DNA from: Pseudomonadales bacterium
Lineage (GTDB): Bacteria > Pseudomonadota > Gammaproteobacteria > Pseudomonadales > Pseudohongiellaceae
Direction of reading: 5' to 3'
DNA: 37,262 nucleotides
NCBI GenBank assembly: GCA_023257655.1
Contig: JALRBQ010000035.1
Location: forward strand, 1-37,262
The position numbers were made by a program, and so were the translations under genes. The notes under the pieces were generated by a model. It did not search any database. It was not told where the DNA came from and was given only the letters and a program-made list of their open reading frames with translations. Positions 1 to 7,789 of this stretch are shown piece after piece (position 1 is the stretch's first letter; each line of letters opens with the position of its first letter).

Positions 1-372
1 CTCGTCGCCTATCAGGCATTCTCCGCACAGAATAGCGTGACCCAGCCCTTTCATCTCGACCTGACGGGTATAGGAGAAACTGCAGCGCTCAATGAGCTCA
101 CGGGTGTCATTGAGCAGCTGTTCTTTGTCGGAGCCGGCAATCTGATGTTCCAGCTCATAGCTGACATCGAAATGATCCTCCAGCGCCCGTTTACCGCGCC
201 CGGTCACGAACGCCATATTGGTAATGCCAGCGGCGAGCGCCTCCTCCACGCCATACTGAATCAGCGGCTTGGTGAAGATGGGTAGCATCTCCTTTGGCAT
301 GGCCTTCGTGGCCGGCAGAAACCGTGTGCCATAACCGGCGGCGGGGAATAAACACTTGTTGATGACTGACAT
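1..372 (-). CDS. galU: UTP-glucose-1-phosphate uridylyltransferase, N-terminal part
   Basis: This is the first 124 codons of a nucleotidyltransferase that makes UDP-glucose from UTP and glucose-1-phosphate in the cytoplasm. The gene runs off the left edge of the window. The reading frame starts at an ATG at 372-370. The N-terminus shows the GalU nucleotide-binding signature, CLFPAAGYGTRFLPATKA followed by MPKEMLPI, then TKPLIQYGVEEAL and TGRGKRALEDHFD, all typical of bacterial GalU. It lies 37 bases downstream of manC on the same strand, so the two sugar-nucleotide genes may be cotranscribed. The family call is firm; the missing C-terminal half cannot be judged. Confidence 0.93.
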   Translation of the reverse strand, partial: MSVINKCLFPAAGYGTRFLPATKAMPKEMLPIFTKPLIQYGVEEALAAGITNMAFVTGRGKRALEDHFDVSYELEHQIAGSDKEQLLNDTRELIERCSFSYTRQVEMKGLGHAILCGECLIGDE

Positions 373-409
373 GAGTCTCGAACCTGTAAGAAAGATTTGA
401 TGTGCGAGT

Positions 410-1831
410 TCAGACCTGGACGCGGCCGTAACGATCCTCGAACCGCACGATGTCGTCTTCACCCAGATAATCACCGAGTTGGACCTCGATCAGTTCCACA
501 GGTTCAGCGCCAGGATTACTGAGCCGGTGCGTACTGCCGAGCGGGATGAAGGTCGATTCGTTCACCTGCAACTCGAACTCCCGGTCGTCGCAGCGCACGA
601 GTCCGGTGCCGCGAATGACGGTCCAGTGTTCGGCACGGCGATGATGCATCTGCAGTGAGAGAGCAGCGCCAGGCTTGACGACGATGTGCTTGACCTGAAA
701 GCCATTACCACTGGCTAGCGATTCATAAGAGCCCCAGGGACGGTCGACGCGGCGATGCAGACTGGACTCCGAACGTGACCCGGCTTCCAGAGCCGCGACG
801 ATGTGTTTTACCGCCTGCACCCGGTCACGCTGAGCCACCAGCACGGCATCGGCGGTTTCGACGACGACCGTATCCTGCAAGCCCACCGCGGCGACAAGCC
901 GCGATTGCGACTGAATGTAGCTGTTGGAGACCGCCTCCGTCAGCACATCGCCGCTGATCACATTGCCATCGCTATCTTTGGCACCGGTTGCCCACAGGGC
1001 ATCCCACGAACCCAAATCATTCCAGCCGGCATCCAGCGCCACTACGGCCGCCGATGCCGTCTTCTCCATCACGGCATAGTCGATCGAATCACTGCGGCAG
1101 GCGGCAAACAGCGGTTCAGGAATAGTCTGAAAATCGGGCCCAACGACCAGCGCGGCATGAGCTGCCTTGCAGGCGGCAACGATGTCCGGAGCGTGCTGCT
1201 CCAGTTCCTGCAGATACCGGGCCGCGCCAAACAGAAACATGCCGCTATTCCAGAGAAACCTGCCGCTAGCCAGATACGCTTCCGCCGTGGCACGATCGGG
1301 CTTTTCGACAAAGCGTGCGACATGTTTCGCCGCGCGCCCTTCAATCGTGTCACCCTGCTCAATATAGCCATAGCCCGTTTCTGGGCTACCTGGCACTATT
1401 CCAAACGTGACGAGCATGCCATCGCGTGCGAGTGCAACACCTTCTACTACAGCCTTTTGAAAAGCCGCAACATCCGGCAACACATGATCCGCCGTTTGTA
1501 TGAGCAACACGGCATTTTCATCTCGCGCCAGTGCGCTCAATGCTGCCATGGCGACTGCAGGTGCCGTGCTGCGCCCGACGGGCTCCAGCAGAATTGAACT
1601 GTCAGTGATCTCCAATTCTCGTAATTGCTCAGCCACCAGGAAACGATGCTCGAAATTGCACAACACCAGGGGCGCGGAAATATCCGCGAACCCCCGCACC
1701 CGGCTCACGCTTTCCTGGAATAATGAGGCAGAGCGACCGGGAAAACGGATAAATTGTTTGGGCAGCAGCGCCCTGGAAGCGGGCCACAATCGGGACCCCA
1801 CGCCACCTGCCATGATTACCGGTATCAGCAT
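410..1831 (-). CDS. manC: Mannose-1-phosphate guanylyltransferase / mannose-6-phosphate isomerase
   Basis: This is a bifunctional type II enzyme (ManC/AlgA/XanB family) of 473 residues. It forms GDP-mannose from mannose-1-phosphate and can interconvert fructose-6-phosphate and mannose-6-phosphate. The N-terminal nucleotidyltransferase domain opens with AGGVGSRLWPASR near residues 8-20 and PKQF at 24-27, and carries FVEKP at 174-178. The C-terminal cupin isomerase domain (about 355-465) has RPWGSYE, QMHHRRAEHW at 394-403 and FIPLGSTHRLSNPG. The length is usual for the family. With galU next to it, it supplies precursors for exopolysaccharide or LPS. The names manC and algA cannot be separated on sequence alone. 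Confidence 0.92.
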   Translation of the reverse strand: MLIPVIMAGGVGSRLWPASRALLPKQFIRFPGRSASLFQESVSRVRGFADISAPLVLCNFEHRFLVAEQLRELEITDSSILLEPVGRSTAPAVAMAALSALARDENAVLLIQTADHVLPDVAAFQKAVVEGVALARDGMLVTFGIVPGSPETGYGYIEQGDTIEGRAAKHVARFVEKPDRATAEAYLASGRFLWNSGMFLFGAARYLQELEQHAPDIVAACKAAHAALVVGPDFQTIPEPLFAACRSDSIDYAVMEKTASAAVVALDAGWNDLGSWDALWATGAKDSDGNVISGDVLTEAVSNSYIQSQSRLVAAVGLQDTVVVETADAVLVAQRDRVQAVKHIVAALEAGSRSESSLHRRVDRPWGSYESLASGNGFQVKHIVVKPGAALSLQMHHRRAEHWTVIRGTGLVRCDDREFELQVNESTFIPLGSTHRLSNPGAEPVELIEVQLGDYLGEDDIVRFEDRYGRVQV

Positions 1832-1923
1832 TTATCAGTTGCCTCGTAAAACAGGCAGCAACCTTAGCAAATTATTGATCTATTTGATAATGAAGGATGC
1901 TGTTTCAGATCAGACTGAGGGTG

Positions 1924-1972
1924 AATTGCGCAATTTATTATCGATTATTTGGACATGGCGCGATAATATCGC
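1924..1972. promoter_or_regulatory. Two perfect palindromes upstream of fabA
   Basis: In the 180-base gap between the divergent manC and fabA genes there are two perfect inverted repeats: AATTGCGCAATT at 1924-1935 and GCGATAATATCGC at 1960-1972. The second contains a -10-like AT-rich core about 45 bases before the fabA start. They look like operator sites for a dimeric regulator. The protein that binds them is not known. Unsaturated fatty acid genes are commonly regulated by FabR, FadR or DesT, but I cannot match these sites to a known consensus. Confidence 0.35.
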
Positions 1973-2011
1973 AAGCTTTGTCAGGATCGTGCTGTAGGGA
2001 CAGCCCGTTTT

Positions 2012-2557
2012 ATGAAACCAAGGAATGACAGTTTTGTTCCGAAGAGCGCTTATGAGTTGCAGGAGTTGATCGACTGCGGCTACGGCAAACTCTTTGGTCC
2101 GGGCAATGCCCGCCTGCCAGTCGGCAATATGCTGATGCTCGATCGCATTGTCAGTATCAATGATGATGGCGGCGCATTTGGTCGCGGCCAGATTATCGCA
2201 GAGCTGGACATCAAACCCGATCTTTGGTTCTTCGAGTGCCACTTCCCCGGCGACCCTGTCATGCCCGGCTGCCTGGGTCTGGATGCTTTGTGGCAACTGG
2301 TTGGCTTCTATCTTGGTTGGACCGGCCGCCCCGGCAAAGGTCGCGCCCTCGGCGCCGGCGAAGTGAAGTTTACCGGGGAAATTTTACCAACAGCGAAAAA
2401 AGTCGTGTATGAACTCGACATCAGTCGGGTTATCGATCGCAAACTTGTCATGGGCATCGCCGATGGCAGTGTGTCGGTGGATGGCAATACTATTTACACG
2501 ACCAAGAGTCTCAAAGTAGGCTTGTTCACTCCCGAACAGACGTTCAACCCAGTTTAG
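2012..2557 (+). CDS. fabA: 3-hydroxydecanoyl-ACP dehydratase/isomerase
   Basis: FabA dehydrates 3-hydroxyacyl-ACP and isomerises trans-2- to cis-3-decenoyl-ACP, the entry to anaerobic-type unsaturated fatty acid synthesis in the cytoplasm. The protein has 181 residues. It contains [11 protein letters not shown] and the active-site block [20 protein letters not shown] with catalytic His77 and Asp91, spaced by 14 exactly as His70/Asp84 in E. coli. [15 protein letters not shown] follows, as in the family. The N-terminus is about 7 residues longer than in E. coli. fabB follows after 8 bases, so the pair forms the classical fabAB operon. Confidence 0.97.
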   Translation: MKPRNDSFVPKSAYELQELIDCGYGKLFGPGNARLPVGNMLMLDRIVSINDDGGAFGRGQIIAELDIKPDLWFFECHFPGDPVMPGCLGLDALWQLVGFYLGWTGRPGKGRALGAGEVKFTGEILPTAKKVVYELDISRVIDRKLVMGIADGSVSVDGNTIYTTKSLKVGLFTPEQTFNPV

Positions 2558-2565
2558 GTAGATAT

Positions 2566-3783
2566 ATGCGGCGCGTTGTAGTTTCCGGTATAGGTATCGT
2601 TTCCTGCCTAGGCAACGACAAGACAACTGTTCTGGAGTCCCTTCAGAGCGGTCGCAGTGGTATTCGCTTCAATCCGGAGTATGCGGAAGTCGGCATGCGC
2701 AGCCAGATCAGCGGCAGCGTACAGATTGACGCAGAGGCGATGATCGATCGCAAGATCATGCGTTTCATGGGAGATGCCTCGGCCTACAGTTATATCGCGA
2801 TGCAGCAGGCGATCACCGATGCCGGCCTCGGGGAAGATGTGATCTCCAATGTGCGTACCGGACTCGTTGTCGGCTCTGGTGGCGGCTCCCCCAAAGATCA
2901 GCTCGAGTCAACGGACATCGCTCGCGAGAAGGGCGTGAAGAAAGTCGGACCTTATCGGGTGCCGCGTACAATGAGCAGTTCGGTCTCGGCCTGCCTCGCC
3001 ACACCATTCAAGATCAAGGGCGTGAACTACTCCATCTCCTCTGCCTGCGCGACCAGTGCACACTGCATCGGACACGCGGCAGAATTGATTCAACTCGGCA
3101 AGCAAGACCTTGTGTTTGCCGGCGGCGGCGAATCCGAGCACTGGTCAATGTCCCATATGTTTGATGCCATGGGAGCGCTCTCCACGAAATACAACGACAC
3201 TCCTGACAAGGCGTCACGCGCCTTCGATGCCGATCGGGATGGATTCGTGATTGCCGGCGGCGGGGCTATACTCGTCATTGAGGCGCTGGATCATGCAATT
3301 GCACGGGGCGCGAAAATATATGCGGAGCTGACAGGCTACGCAGCCACATCCGATGGCTACGACATGGTCGCACCCTCGGGCGAAGGCGGTATGCGCGCCA
3401 TGCAAATGGCGCTGTCGAACCTGGAAGGCCCGGTCGATTACATTAATACTCACGGCACCAGCACCCCGGCCGGTGATGTCTCCGAGCTGAACTCCATTCG
3501 CAAGGTGTTTGCGGACCAGGTGCCTGTAATCAATTCCACGAAATCCCTGACCGGACACTCGCTTGGCGCTGCCGGCGCCCAGGAAGCGATCTATTCCCTG
3601 CTGATGATGGAACACAACTTCATCGCCGCTTCAGCGAATATCACCACTCTTGATCCTGCCGCCGAGGGGCTGCCGATTGCGCTGACACGGCACGACAATG
3701 TCCGCCTGAATCGCATTATGTCGAACAGTTTCGGCTTCGGCGGCACCAATGCCTGCCTCGTGTTTGACCGCTACGAGGGCTAG
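2566..3783 (+). CDS. fabB: Beta-ketoacyl-ACP synthase I
   Basis: FabB is the condensing enzyme that elongates the cis-unsaturated acyl-ACP made by FabA. The 405-residue thiolase-fold protein has the Cys-His-His centre: Cys161 in [12 protein letters not shown], His296 in [12 protein letters not shown], Lys326 in NSTKSLTGH and His331 in TGHSLGAAG. All lie within two residues of the E. coli positions. The C-terminus ends with the [15 protein letters not shown] block. It lies 8 bases downstream of fabA on the same strand, so a shared transcript is very likely. Confidence 0.97.
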   Translation: MRRVVVSGIGIVSCLGNDKTTVLESLQSGRSGIRFNPEYAEVGMRSQISGSVQIDAEAMIDRKIMRFMGDASAYSYIAMQQAITDAGLGEDVISNVRTGLVVGSGGGSPKDQLESTDIAREKGVKKVGPYRVPRTMSSSVSACLATPFKIKGVNYSISSACATSAHCIGHAAELIQLGKQDLVFAGGGESEHWSMSHMFDAMGALSTKYNDTPDKASRAFDADRDGFVIAGGGAILVIEALDHAIARGAKIYAELTGYAATSDGYDMVAPSGEGGMRAMQMALSNLEGPVDYINTHGTSTPAGDVSELNSIRKVFADQVPVINSTKSLTGHSLGAAGAQEAIYSLLMMEHNFIAASANITTLDPAAEGLPIALTRHDNVRLNRIMSNSFGFGGTNACLVFDRYEG

Positions 3784-3827
3784 ACCCCGCTCGTGGGTCA
3801 GTGGAATGAAAATCCCGCAGCTGCGGG
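3783..3827 (+). terminator. Stem-loop and 14-base palindrome after fabB
   Basis: Just after the fabB stop there is a 5-bp stem (GACCC at 3783-3787, GGGTC at 3795-3799), followed by the perfect palindrome CCCGCAGCTGCGGG at 3814-3827. Neither is followed by a T-run, so a classical intrinsic terminator is not supported. The palindrome ends 11 bases before the chosen start of the next gene and could reduce its translation or end the fabAB transcript. Confidence 0.3.
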
Positions 3828-3838
3828 TCGTCTGGTGT

Positions 3839-4318
3839 ATGCCTAAACTTCTGAAGACTTCTGTGCTGTTGCTTGGCCTGCTGATGTCCCAGATGGGTCT
3901 GGGGCAGTTCGATGGCACTCCACGCAAGGGAATAGGCCTTGACGCTGCCCTGCGCAACGAGCCGGTGCCGCTGGAACAGGCCTTCCCCTACTATGTCAGC
4001 ATTCTCAACCCGGAGCGGCTGCGTGTGACCTGGGATATCGCACCGGGGCATTACCTCTACCGTCATGCCTTCGAATTCAGCCTGCAATTGCACGCCGATG
4101 CGGAGAGTACACCCATTACCTTCGAATTGCCGGAAGGCGAGCACAAGACCGACCAGTTCTTCGGCGAGATCGAAGCCTATTACGGCTCAGTCAAGGCCGA
4201 TGTCAGCCTCCCTGCTTCTGACTTCAATGGCGCCATCCTCATTATTCAGTATCAGGGCTGTGCGGAATGGGGATTCTGCTACCCTCCCCAGCGCCAGGAA
4301 TTCCCGTTAAGCCCCTGA
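3839..4318 (+). CDS. Stand-alone DsbD alpha-type periplasmic domain protein
   Basis: From the ATG at 3839 this encodes 159 residues. A signal peptide (Lys3/Lys6, then a hydrophobic run VLLLGLLMSQMGLG) is followed by a domain that matches the N-terminal immunoglobulin-like alpha domain of DsbD: WDIAPGHYLYRHAFEF, LPEGEHKTDQFFGE, then YQGCAEWGFCYPP. Cys141 and Cys147 have the same 6-residue spacing as the redox pair Cys103/Cys109 of E. coli DsbD. In DsbD this domain passes electrons to DsbC, DsbG and CcmG. The protein stops right after this domain. The eight-helix membrane domain and the C-terminal thioredoxin domain are absent, yet the gene sits just before aroQ, where full dsbD lies in Pseudomonas. 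A longer start at 3806 (170 residues) is possible. Confidence 0.8.
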   Translation: MPKLLKTSVLLLGLLMSQMGLGQFDGTPRKGIGLDAALRNEPVPLEQAFPYYVSILNPERLRVTWDIAPGHYLYRHAFEFSLQLHADAESTPITFELPEGEHKTDQFFGEIEAYYGSVKADVSLPASDFNGAILIIQYQGCAEWGFCYPPQRQEFPLSP

Positions 4319-4445
4319 ATCGGTTCCCGTACTGCAGATTATGGGTGTAATACCGGTTAATTTCTGAGAAAATGCCGCGAAAATAAGCAAACAGGTCGAA
4401 CGGCGCTCCGCCCCTGCGGGACCCTGCGAGACCGGGAACACGCTC

Positions 4446-4889
4446 ATGGCATCAATTCTGGCTCTACACGGGCCCAATCTGAACCTGCTCGGGCAACGGG
4501 AGCCGCATATCTACGGCTACGACACTCTGGACGATATCAATGCCCGGTTGTCTGCCCAATGCACCGACGCCGGCCATACCTTCAGCGCGTTGCAGAGCAA
4601 CTCCGAGGCCGACCTCATTGCGCGACTGCATCTGGCACGCACAGACGGCACCGCCTTCATGCTCGTCAACTTCGGCGGCTTCACGCATACCAGCATCGCC
4701 TTGCGCGACGCGATTCTCGCGAGTGAGATTCCCTTCATCGAGGTGCATCTGTCCAACCTGCACAGTCGCGAAGCCTTTCGACACAAATCCTATTTCTCCG
4801 ATATCGCCGTGGGCGTGATCGTGGGACTCGGCGCCCAGGGCTATGAGCTGGCCTTGCAGGCCGCCTGCAAAAAACTGGCATCAAACTAA
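4446..4889 (+). CDS. aroQ: Type II 3-dehydroquinate dehydratase
   Basis: AroQ converts 3-dehydroquinate to 3-dehydroshikimate in the shikimate pathway. The 147-residue flavodoxin-like protein begins [16 protein letters not shown] and has the flexible-lid tyrosine in IYG (Tyr23), Asn75, and the catalytic histidine His101 in [31 protein letters not shown] closes the active-site region. One oddity is that the usual INP(G/A) segment reads [10 protein letters not shown], so the proline after Asn75 is Phe. The aroQ-accB-accC-prmA order is a conserved gammaproteobacterial block. The 127-base gap upstream may hold the operon promoter, but I see no convincing -35/-10 pair. Confidence 0.96.
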   Translation: MASILALHGPNLNLLGQREPHIYGYDTLDDINARLSAQCTDAGHTFSALQSNSEADLIARLHLARTDGTAFMLVNFGGFTHTSIALRDAILASEIPFIEVHLSNLHSREAFRHKSYFSDIAVGVIVGLGAQGYELALQAACKKLASN

Positions 4890-4907
4890 TCGTGGTGAGA
4901 AACAAAA

Positions 4908-5372
4908 ATGGATATTAGAAAAGTCAAAAAACTGATCGAATTGCTGGAAGCTTCCGATATTGCCGAGATCGAGATCAAGGAAGGCGAGGAGTCTGTACGC
5001 ATTAGCCGTGGTTCTTCCCAATCACCGGCGCCGATCATGTATCAGACTGCGCCCGCCCCGGCTCTAGCGGCAGCCCCCGCACCGGCCGCTGCCGCGCCGG
5101 CACCCGCTGCAGCCCAGAAGGAACCGGCTGCGATGAAAGGCAATGTGATCCAATCCCCGATGGTCGGCACGTTCTATCGCTCACCATCCCCCTCTTCACC
5201 GCCGTTTGTCGAAGTCGGTCAACATGTAAAAGTCGGTGACGTCGTCTGCATCGTGGAAGCGATGAAGATGATGAACCAGATCGAAGCCGATCACGCCGGC
5301 GTCGTCGAGGCCATCCTCGTCGAAGATGGCGAACCAGTCGAATTTGATCAGCCTCTCATCACCATCGTTTAA
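4908..5372 (+). CDS. accB: Biotin carboxyl carrier protein of acetyl-CoA carboxylase
   Basis: AccB carries the biotin that is carboxylated by AccC and then used to make malonyl-CoA, the building block for fatty acids. The 154-residue protein has the N-terminal [14 protein letters not shown] segment, a flexible Ala/Pro-rich linker at about 45-72, and a biotinyl domain with the thumb [16 protein letters not shown] and the site EAMKMMN, in which Lys120 should be biotinylated. It lies 18 bases after aroQ and 42 before accC, consistent with an operon. Confidence 0.97.
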   Translation: MDIRKVKKLIELLEASDIAEIEIKEGEESVRISRGSSQSPAPIMYQTAPAPALAAAPAPAAAAPAPAAAQKEPAAMKGNVIQSPMVGTFYRSPSPSSPPFVEVGQHVKVGDVVCIVEAMKMMNQIEADHAGVVEAILVEDGEPVEFDQPLITIV

Positions 5373-5414
5373 CCCTGTTCGCCGCACAACAACGTAAATC
5401 CAGGAACATTCGGC

Positions 5415-6755
5415 ATGCTTGAAAAAGTTGTTATCGCCAACCGCGGAGAGATCGCACTGCGAGTTCTGCGCGCCTGTAAAGAATTGGGAATCAAGACGGT
5501 AGCCGTGCATTCGACGGCCGACCGCGACCTGATGCACGTGCGACTGGCCGATGAGTCGGTCTGCATCGGACCACCGAGCCCGACACAGAGTTATCTCAAT
5601 ATCCCCTCTCTGATCAGTGCCATGGAAGTGACTGACGCCGATGCCGTTCACCCTGGTTATGGATTTCTGTCCGAGAACGCCGATTTTGCGGAGCAGGTAG
5701 AGAAGAGCGGCTTCATCTTCATCGGGCCGACTGCCGAAACCATTCGACTCATGGGCGACAAGGTGTCGGCGATCGACGTCATGCGCAAGGCCGGCGTACC
5801 CACCGTCCCAGGATCAAATGGCCCTCTCGATGACGACAAGGAACGCACACTGCAACTCGCCAGGGACATCGGCTATCCGGTTATCATCAAGGCCGCCGCC
5901 GGTGGCGGAGGCCGCGGCATGCGCGTCGTGCACAACGAAGCTGCCCTGCTGAAGGCTATTTACGTCACGCAGTCGGAAGCCAAATCCTTTTTTGGTAGCG
6001 GTGTAGTTTATCTCGAGAAGTTCCTCGAGAACCCCCGGCACGTGGAAATTCAGGTCATCGGCGACGGCAAGGGCAATGCGGTGCATCTCGGCGACCGCGA
6101 CTGCTCGCTGCAGCGACGTCATCAGAAAGTGCTGGAAGAGGCACCGGCACCAGGCATTCCCGATGCAGTTCGTGCCGAGGTGCTGGCCACCTGTATCAAC
6201 GCGTGCAAGTTGATGAAATACCGTGGCGCCGGCACGCTGGAATTCCTGTATCAGGACGAGCGCTTCTACTTCATTGAGATGAACACCCGCGTGCAGGTCG
6301 AACATCCCGTGACGGAAATGGTCACCGGTGTGGACATCGTGCGGGAACAACTGCGCATCGCCAGCGGCCTGCCACTGTCGATTACCCAGGATGACATCGT
6401 GATTCGCGGGCATGCCTTCGAATGTCGAATCAATGCGGAAGATCCGACCACCTTCCTGCCCTGCCCCGGTAAGGTCAACCTGTTCCATGCCCCCGGCGGG
6501 CCCGGTGTGCGGGTCGATTCGCACCTGTACAGTGGCTATATTGTGCCACCTTACTACGATTCCCTGATCGGCAAGCTGATCTGTTATGGCGAGAGTCGCA
6601 AACAGGCGCTCACACGCACTCACATCGCTCTGGATGAACTGCTTGTGGACGGCATTCGCACGAATATTCCCCTGCACCGCGATCTGGTACGTGATACCGA
6701 ATTTCAGAAAGGCGGCGTTAACATCCATTATCTGGAACACAAACTGAAGGCCTGA
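5415..6755 (+). CDS. accC: Biotin carboxylase subunit of acetyl-CoA carboxylase
   Basis: AccC uses ATP and bicarbonate to carboxylate the biotin on AccB. The 446-residue ATP-grasp protein starts [17 protein letters not shown], has [10 protein letters not shown], the glycine-rich lid loop [10 protein letters not shown] (about 161-170), the Glu-rich site [20 protein letters not shown], and the C-terminal block [12 protein letters not shown]. Length and motifs are normal. It is the second gene of accBC and probably shares a transcript with aroQ upstream. Confidence 0.98.
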   Translation: MLEKVVIANRGEIALRVLRACKELGIKTVAVHSTADRDLMHVRLADESVCIGPPSPTQSYLNIPSLISAMEVTDADAVHPGYGFLSENADFAEQVEKSGFIFIGPTAETIRLMGDKVSAIDVMRKAGVPTVPGSNGPLDDDKERTLQLARDIGYPVIIKAAAGGGGRGMRVVHNEAALLKAIYVTQSEAKSFFGSGVVYLEKFLENPRHVEIQVIGDGKGNAVHLGDRDCSLQRRHQKVLEEAPAPGIPDAVRAEVLATCINACKLMKYRGAGTLEFLYQDERFYFIEMNTRVQVEHPVTEMVTGVDIVREQLRIASGLPLSITQDDIVIRGHAFECRINAEDPTTFLPCPGKVNLFHAPGGPGVRVDSHLYSGYIVPPYYDSLIGKLICYGESRKQALTRTHIALDELLVDGIRTNIPLHRDLVRDTEFQKGGVNIHYLEHKLKA

Positions 6756-6795
6756 GCCGGCATTTCCGGCCAGGCGACAGGCCTGATAACTCTCC

Positions 6796-7680
6796 ATGGC
6801 GTGGCAACAACTCAGACTCCAGGTGCAATCCGGAACTATTGATTTTCTGGAACAACAGCTCCTAGAACAGGGCGCGGTTTCCGTTACCTATCTCGATGCA
6901 AAAGACCAACCAGTATTCCAAAAGGAGCCAGGTAGCACTCCTTTATGGGATGAATCGATCTTGTTGTCATTGTTTGAGGCCGATGCCGATCTGCACGACT
7001 TGCTCGAATGGTTGCAACAGAATCCAGCGATACTCAATCGCCACACACTGAAAATCGACATCCTCGAGGACCAGGCCTGGGAACGTGCCTGCATGGACGA
7101 CTTCCATGCCATGCAATTCGGCGAGCGGCTGTGGATCTGCCCGAGCTGGCAGGAGCCACCGAATCCGTCGGCAGTGAACATCATCCTCGATCCGGGCCTC
7201 GCCTTTGGCAGCGGCAGCCACCCCACTACCGGCATGTGTCTGACGTGGCTTGACGGCATGGACCTGCAGGAAAAGCTCGTGATCGACTACGGCTGTGGCT
7301 CCGGCATCCTGGCACTTGCCAGCGCGTTGCTGGGTGCAGCACGAGTCATTGGCGTCGACAATGATCCACAGGCACTCGTCGCCACCCGCGATAATGCCGA
7401 GCGCAATCATATTGCTGAACAGGATCTGCTCACCTTTCTGCCGCAAGCTGTTCCAGCACTACAGGCTGATATCCTGCTTGCAAATATTCTCGCCGAACCC
7501 CTGATTGAACTGGCTTCTCATTTCGCCACGCTCGTCAAACCTGGCGGGCAACTCGTATTATCGGGACTGCTAAGTGAACAGGCCTCCGCCGTGCTATCCG
7601 CCTACACCCCCTGGTTTGAGATGCAGGCTCCTTTCGAGCAGCAGCAATGGGTGCGACTCAGCGGCCGTCGTAAATCCTGA
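6796..7680 (+). CDS. prmA: Ribosomal protein L11 methyltransferase
   Basis: PrmA trimethylates ribosomal protein L11 using S-adenosylmethionine. The 294-residue protein has the N-terminal L11-recognition region (1-100) and a class I methyltransferase domain: DPGLAFGSGSHPTTGMCL, motif I DYGCGSGILALA at about 164-175, GVDNDPQAL for the ribose-binding acid, and the LLANILAEPLIEL motif. It follows accC by 40 bases in the conserved accBC-prmA order. Three 13-bp tandem repeats begin 7 bases after its stop codon. Confidence 0.95.
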   Translation: MAWQQLRLQVQSGTIDFLEQQLLEQGAVSVTYLDAKDQPVFQKEPGSTPLWDESILLSLFEADADLHDLLEWLQQNPAILNRHTLKIDILEDQAWERACMDDFHAMQFGERLWICPSWQEPPNPSAVNIILDPGLAFGSGSHPTTGMCLTWLDGMDLQEKLVIDYGCGSGILALASALLGAARVIGVDNDPQALVATRDNAERNHIAEQDLLTFLPQAVPALQADILLANILAEPLIELASHFATLVKPGGQLVLSGLLSEQASAVLSAYTPWFEMQAPFEQQQWVRLSGRRKS

Positions 7681-7687
7681 GCCGATA

Positions 7688-7726
7688 ATTCGAGCAGGCG
7701 ATTCGAACAGGCAATTCGAGTAGGCA
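7688..7726. repeat. Three tandem 13-bp repeats after prmA
   Basis: The copies are ATTCGAGCAGGCG (7688-7700), ATTCGAACAGGCA (7701-7713) and ATTCGAGTAGGCA (7714-7726). They differ at two or three positions and are directly head to tail. The last six bases of copy 3 sit where a -35 element would be for the next gene. They could be binding sites or a small slippage expansion. Confidence 0.8.
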
Positions 7727-7749
7727 AGGTAGGGTGATTCCCCTACAAT
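7721..7749 (+). promoter_or_regulatory. Candidate sigma-70 promoter for the zinc-ribbon gene
   Basis: TAGGCA (7721-7726) and TACAAT (7744-7749) are separated by 17 bases, the optimal spacing. The -10 is good (5 of 6) and the -35 is modest (4 of 6). The predicted transcription start is about 30-35 bases before the ATG at 7790. The -35 overlaps the third 13-bp repeat. Confidence 0.35.
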
Positions 7750-7789
7750 CATTGTCACTCAGACTCTTCCAGCTCAACGTAGAATTCGT

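Noticed and set aside
5814-6797. Long minus-strand open frame opposite accC
   Set aside because: AccC motifs cover the same DNA; the antisense product shows no domain.
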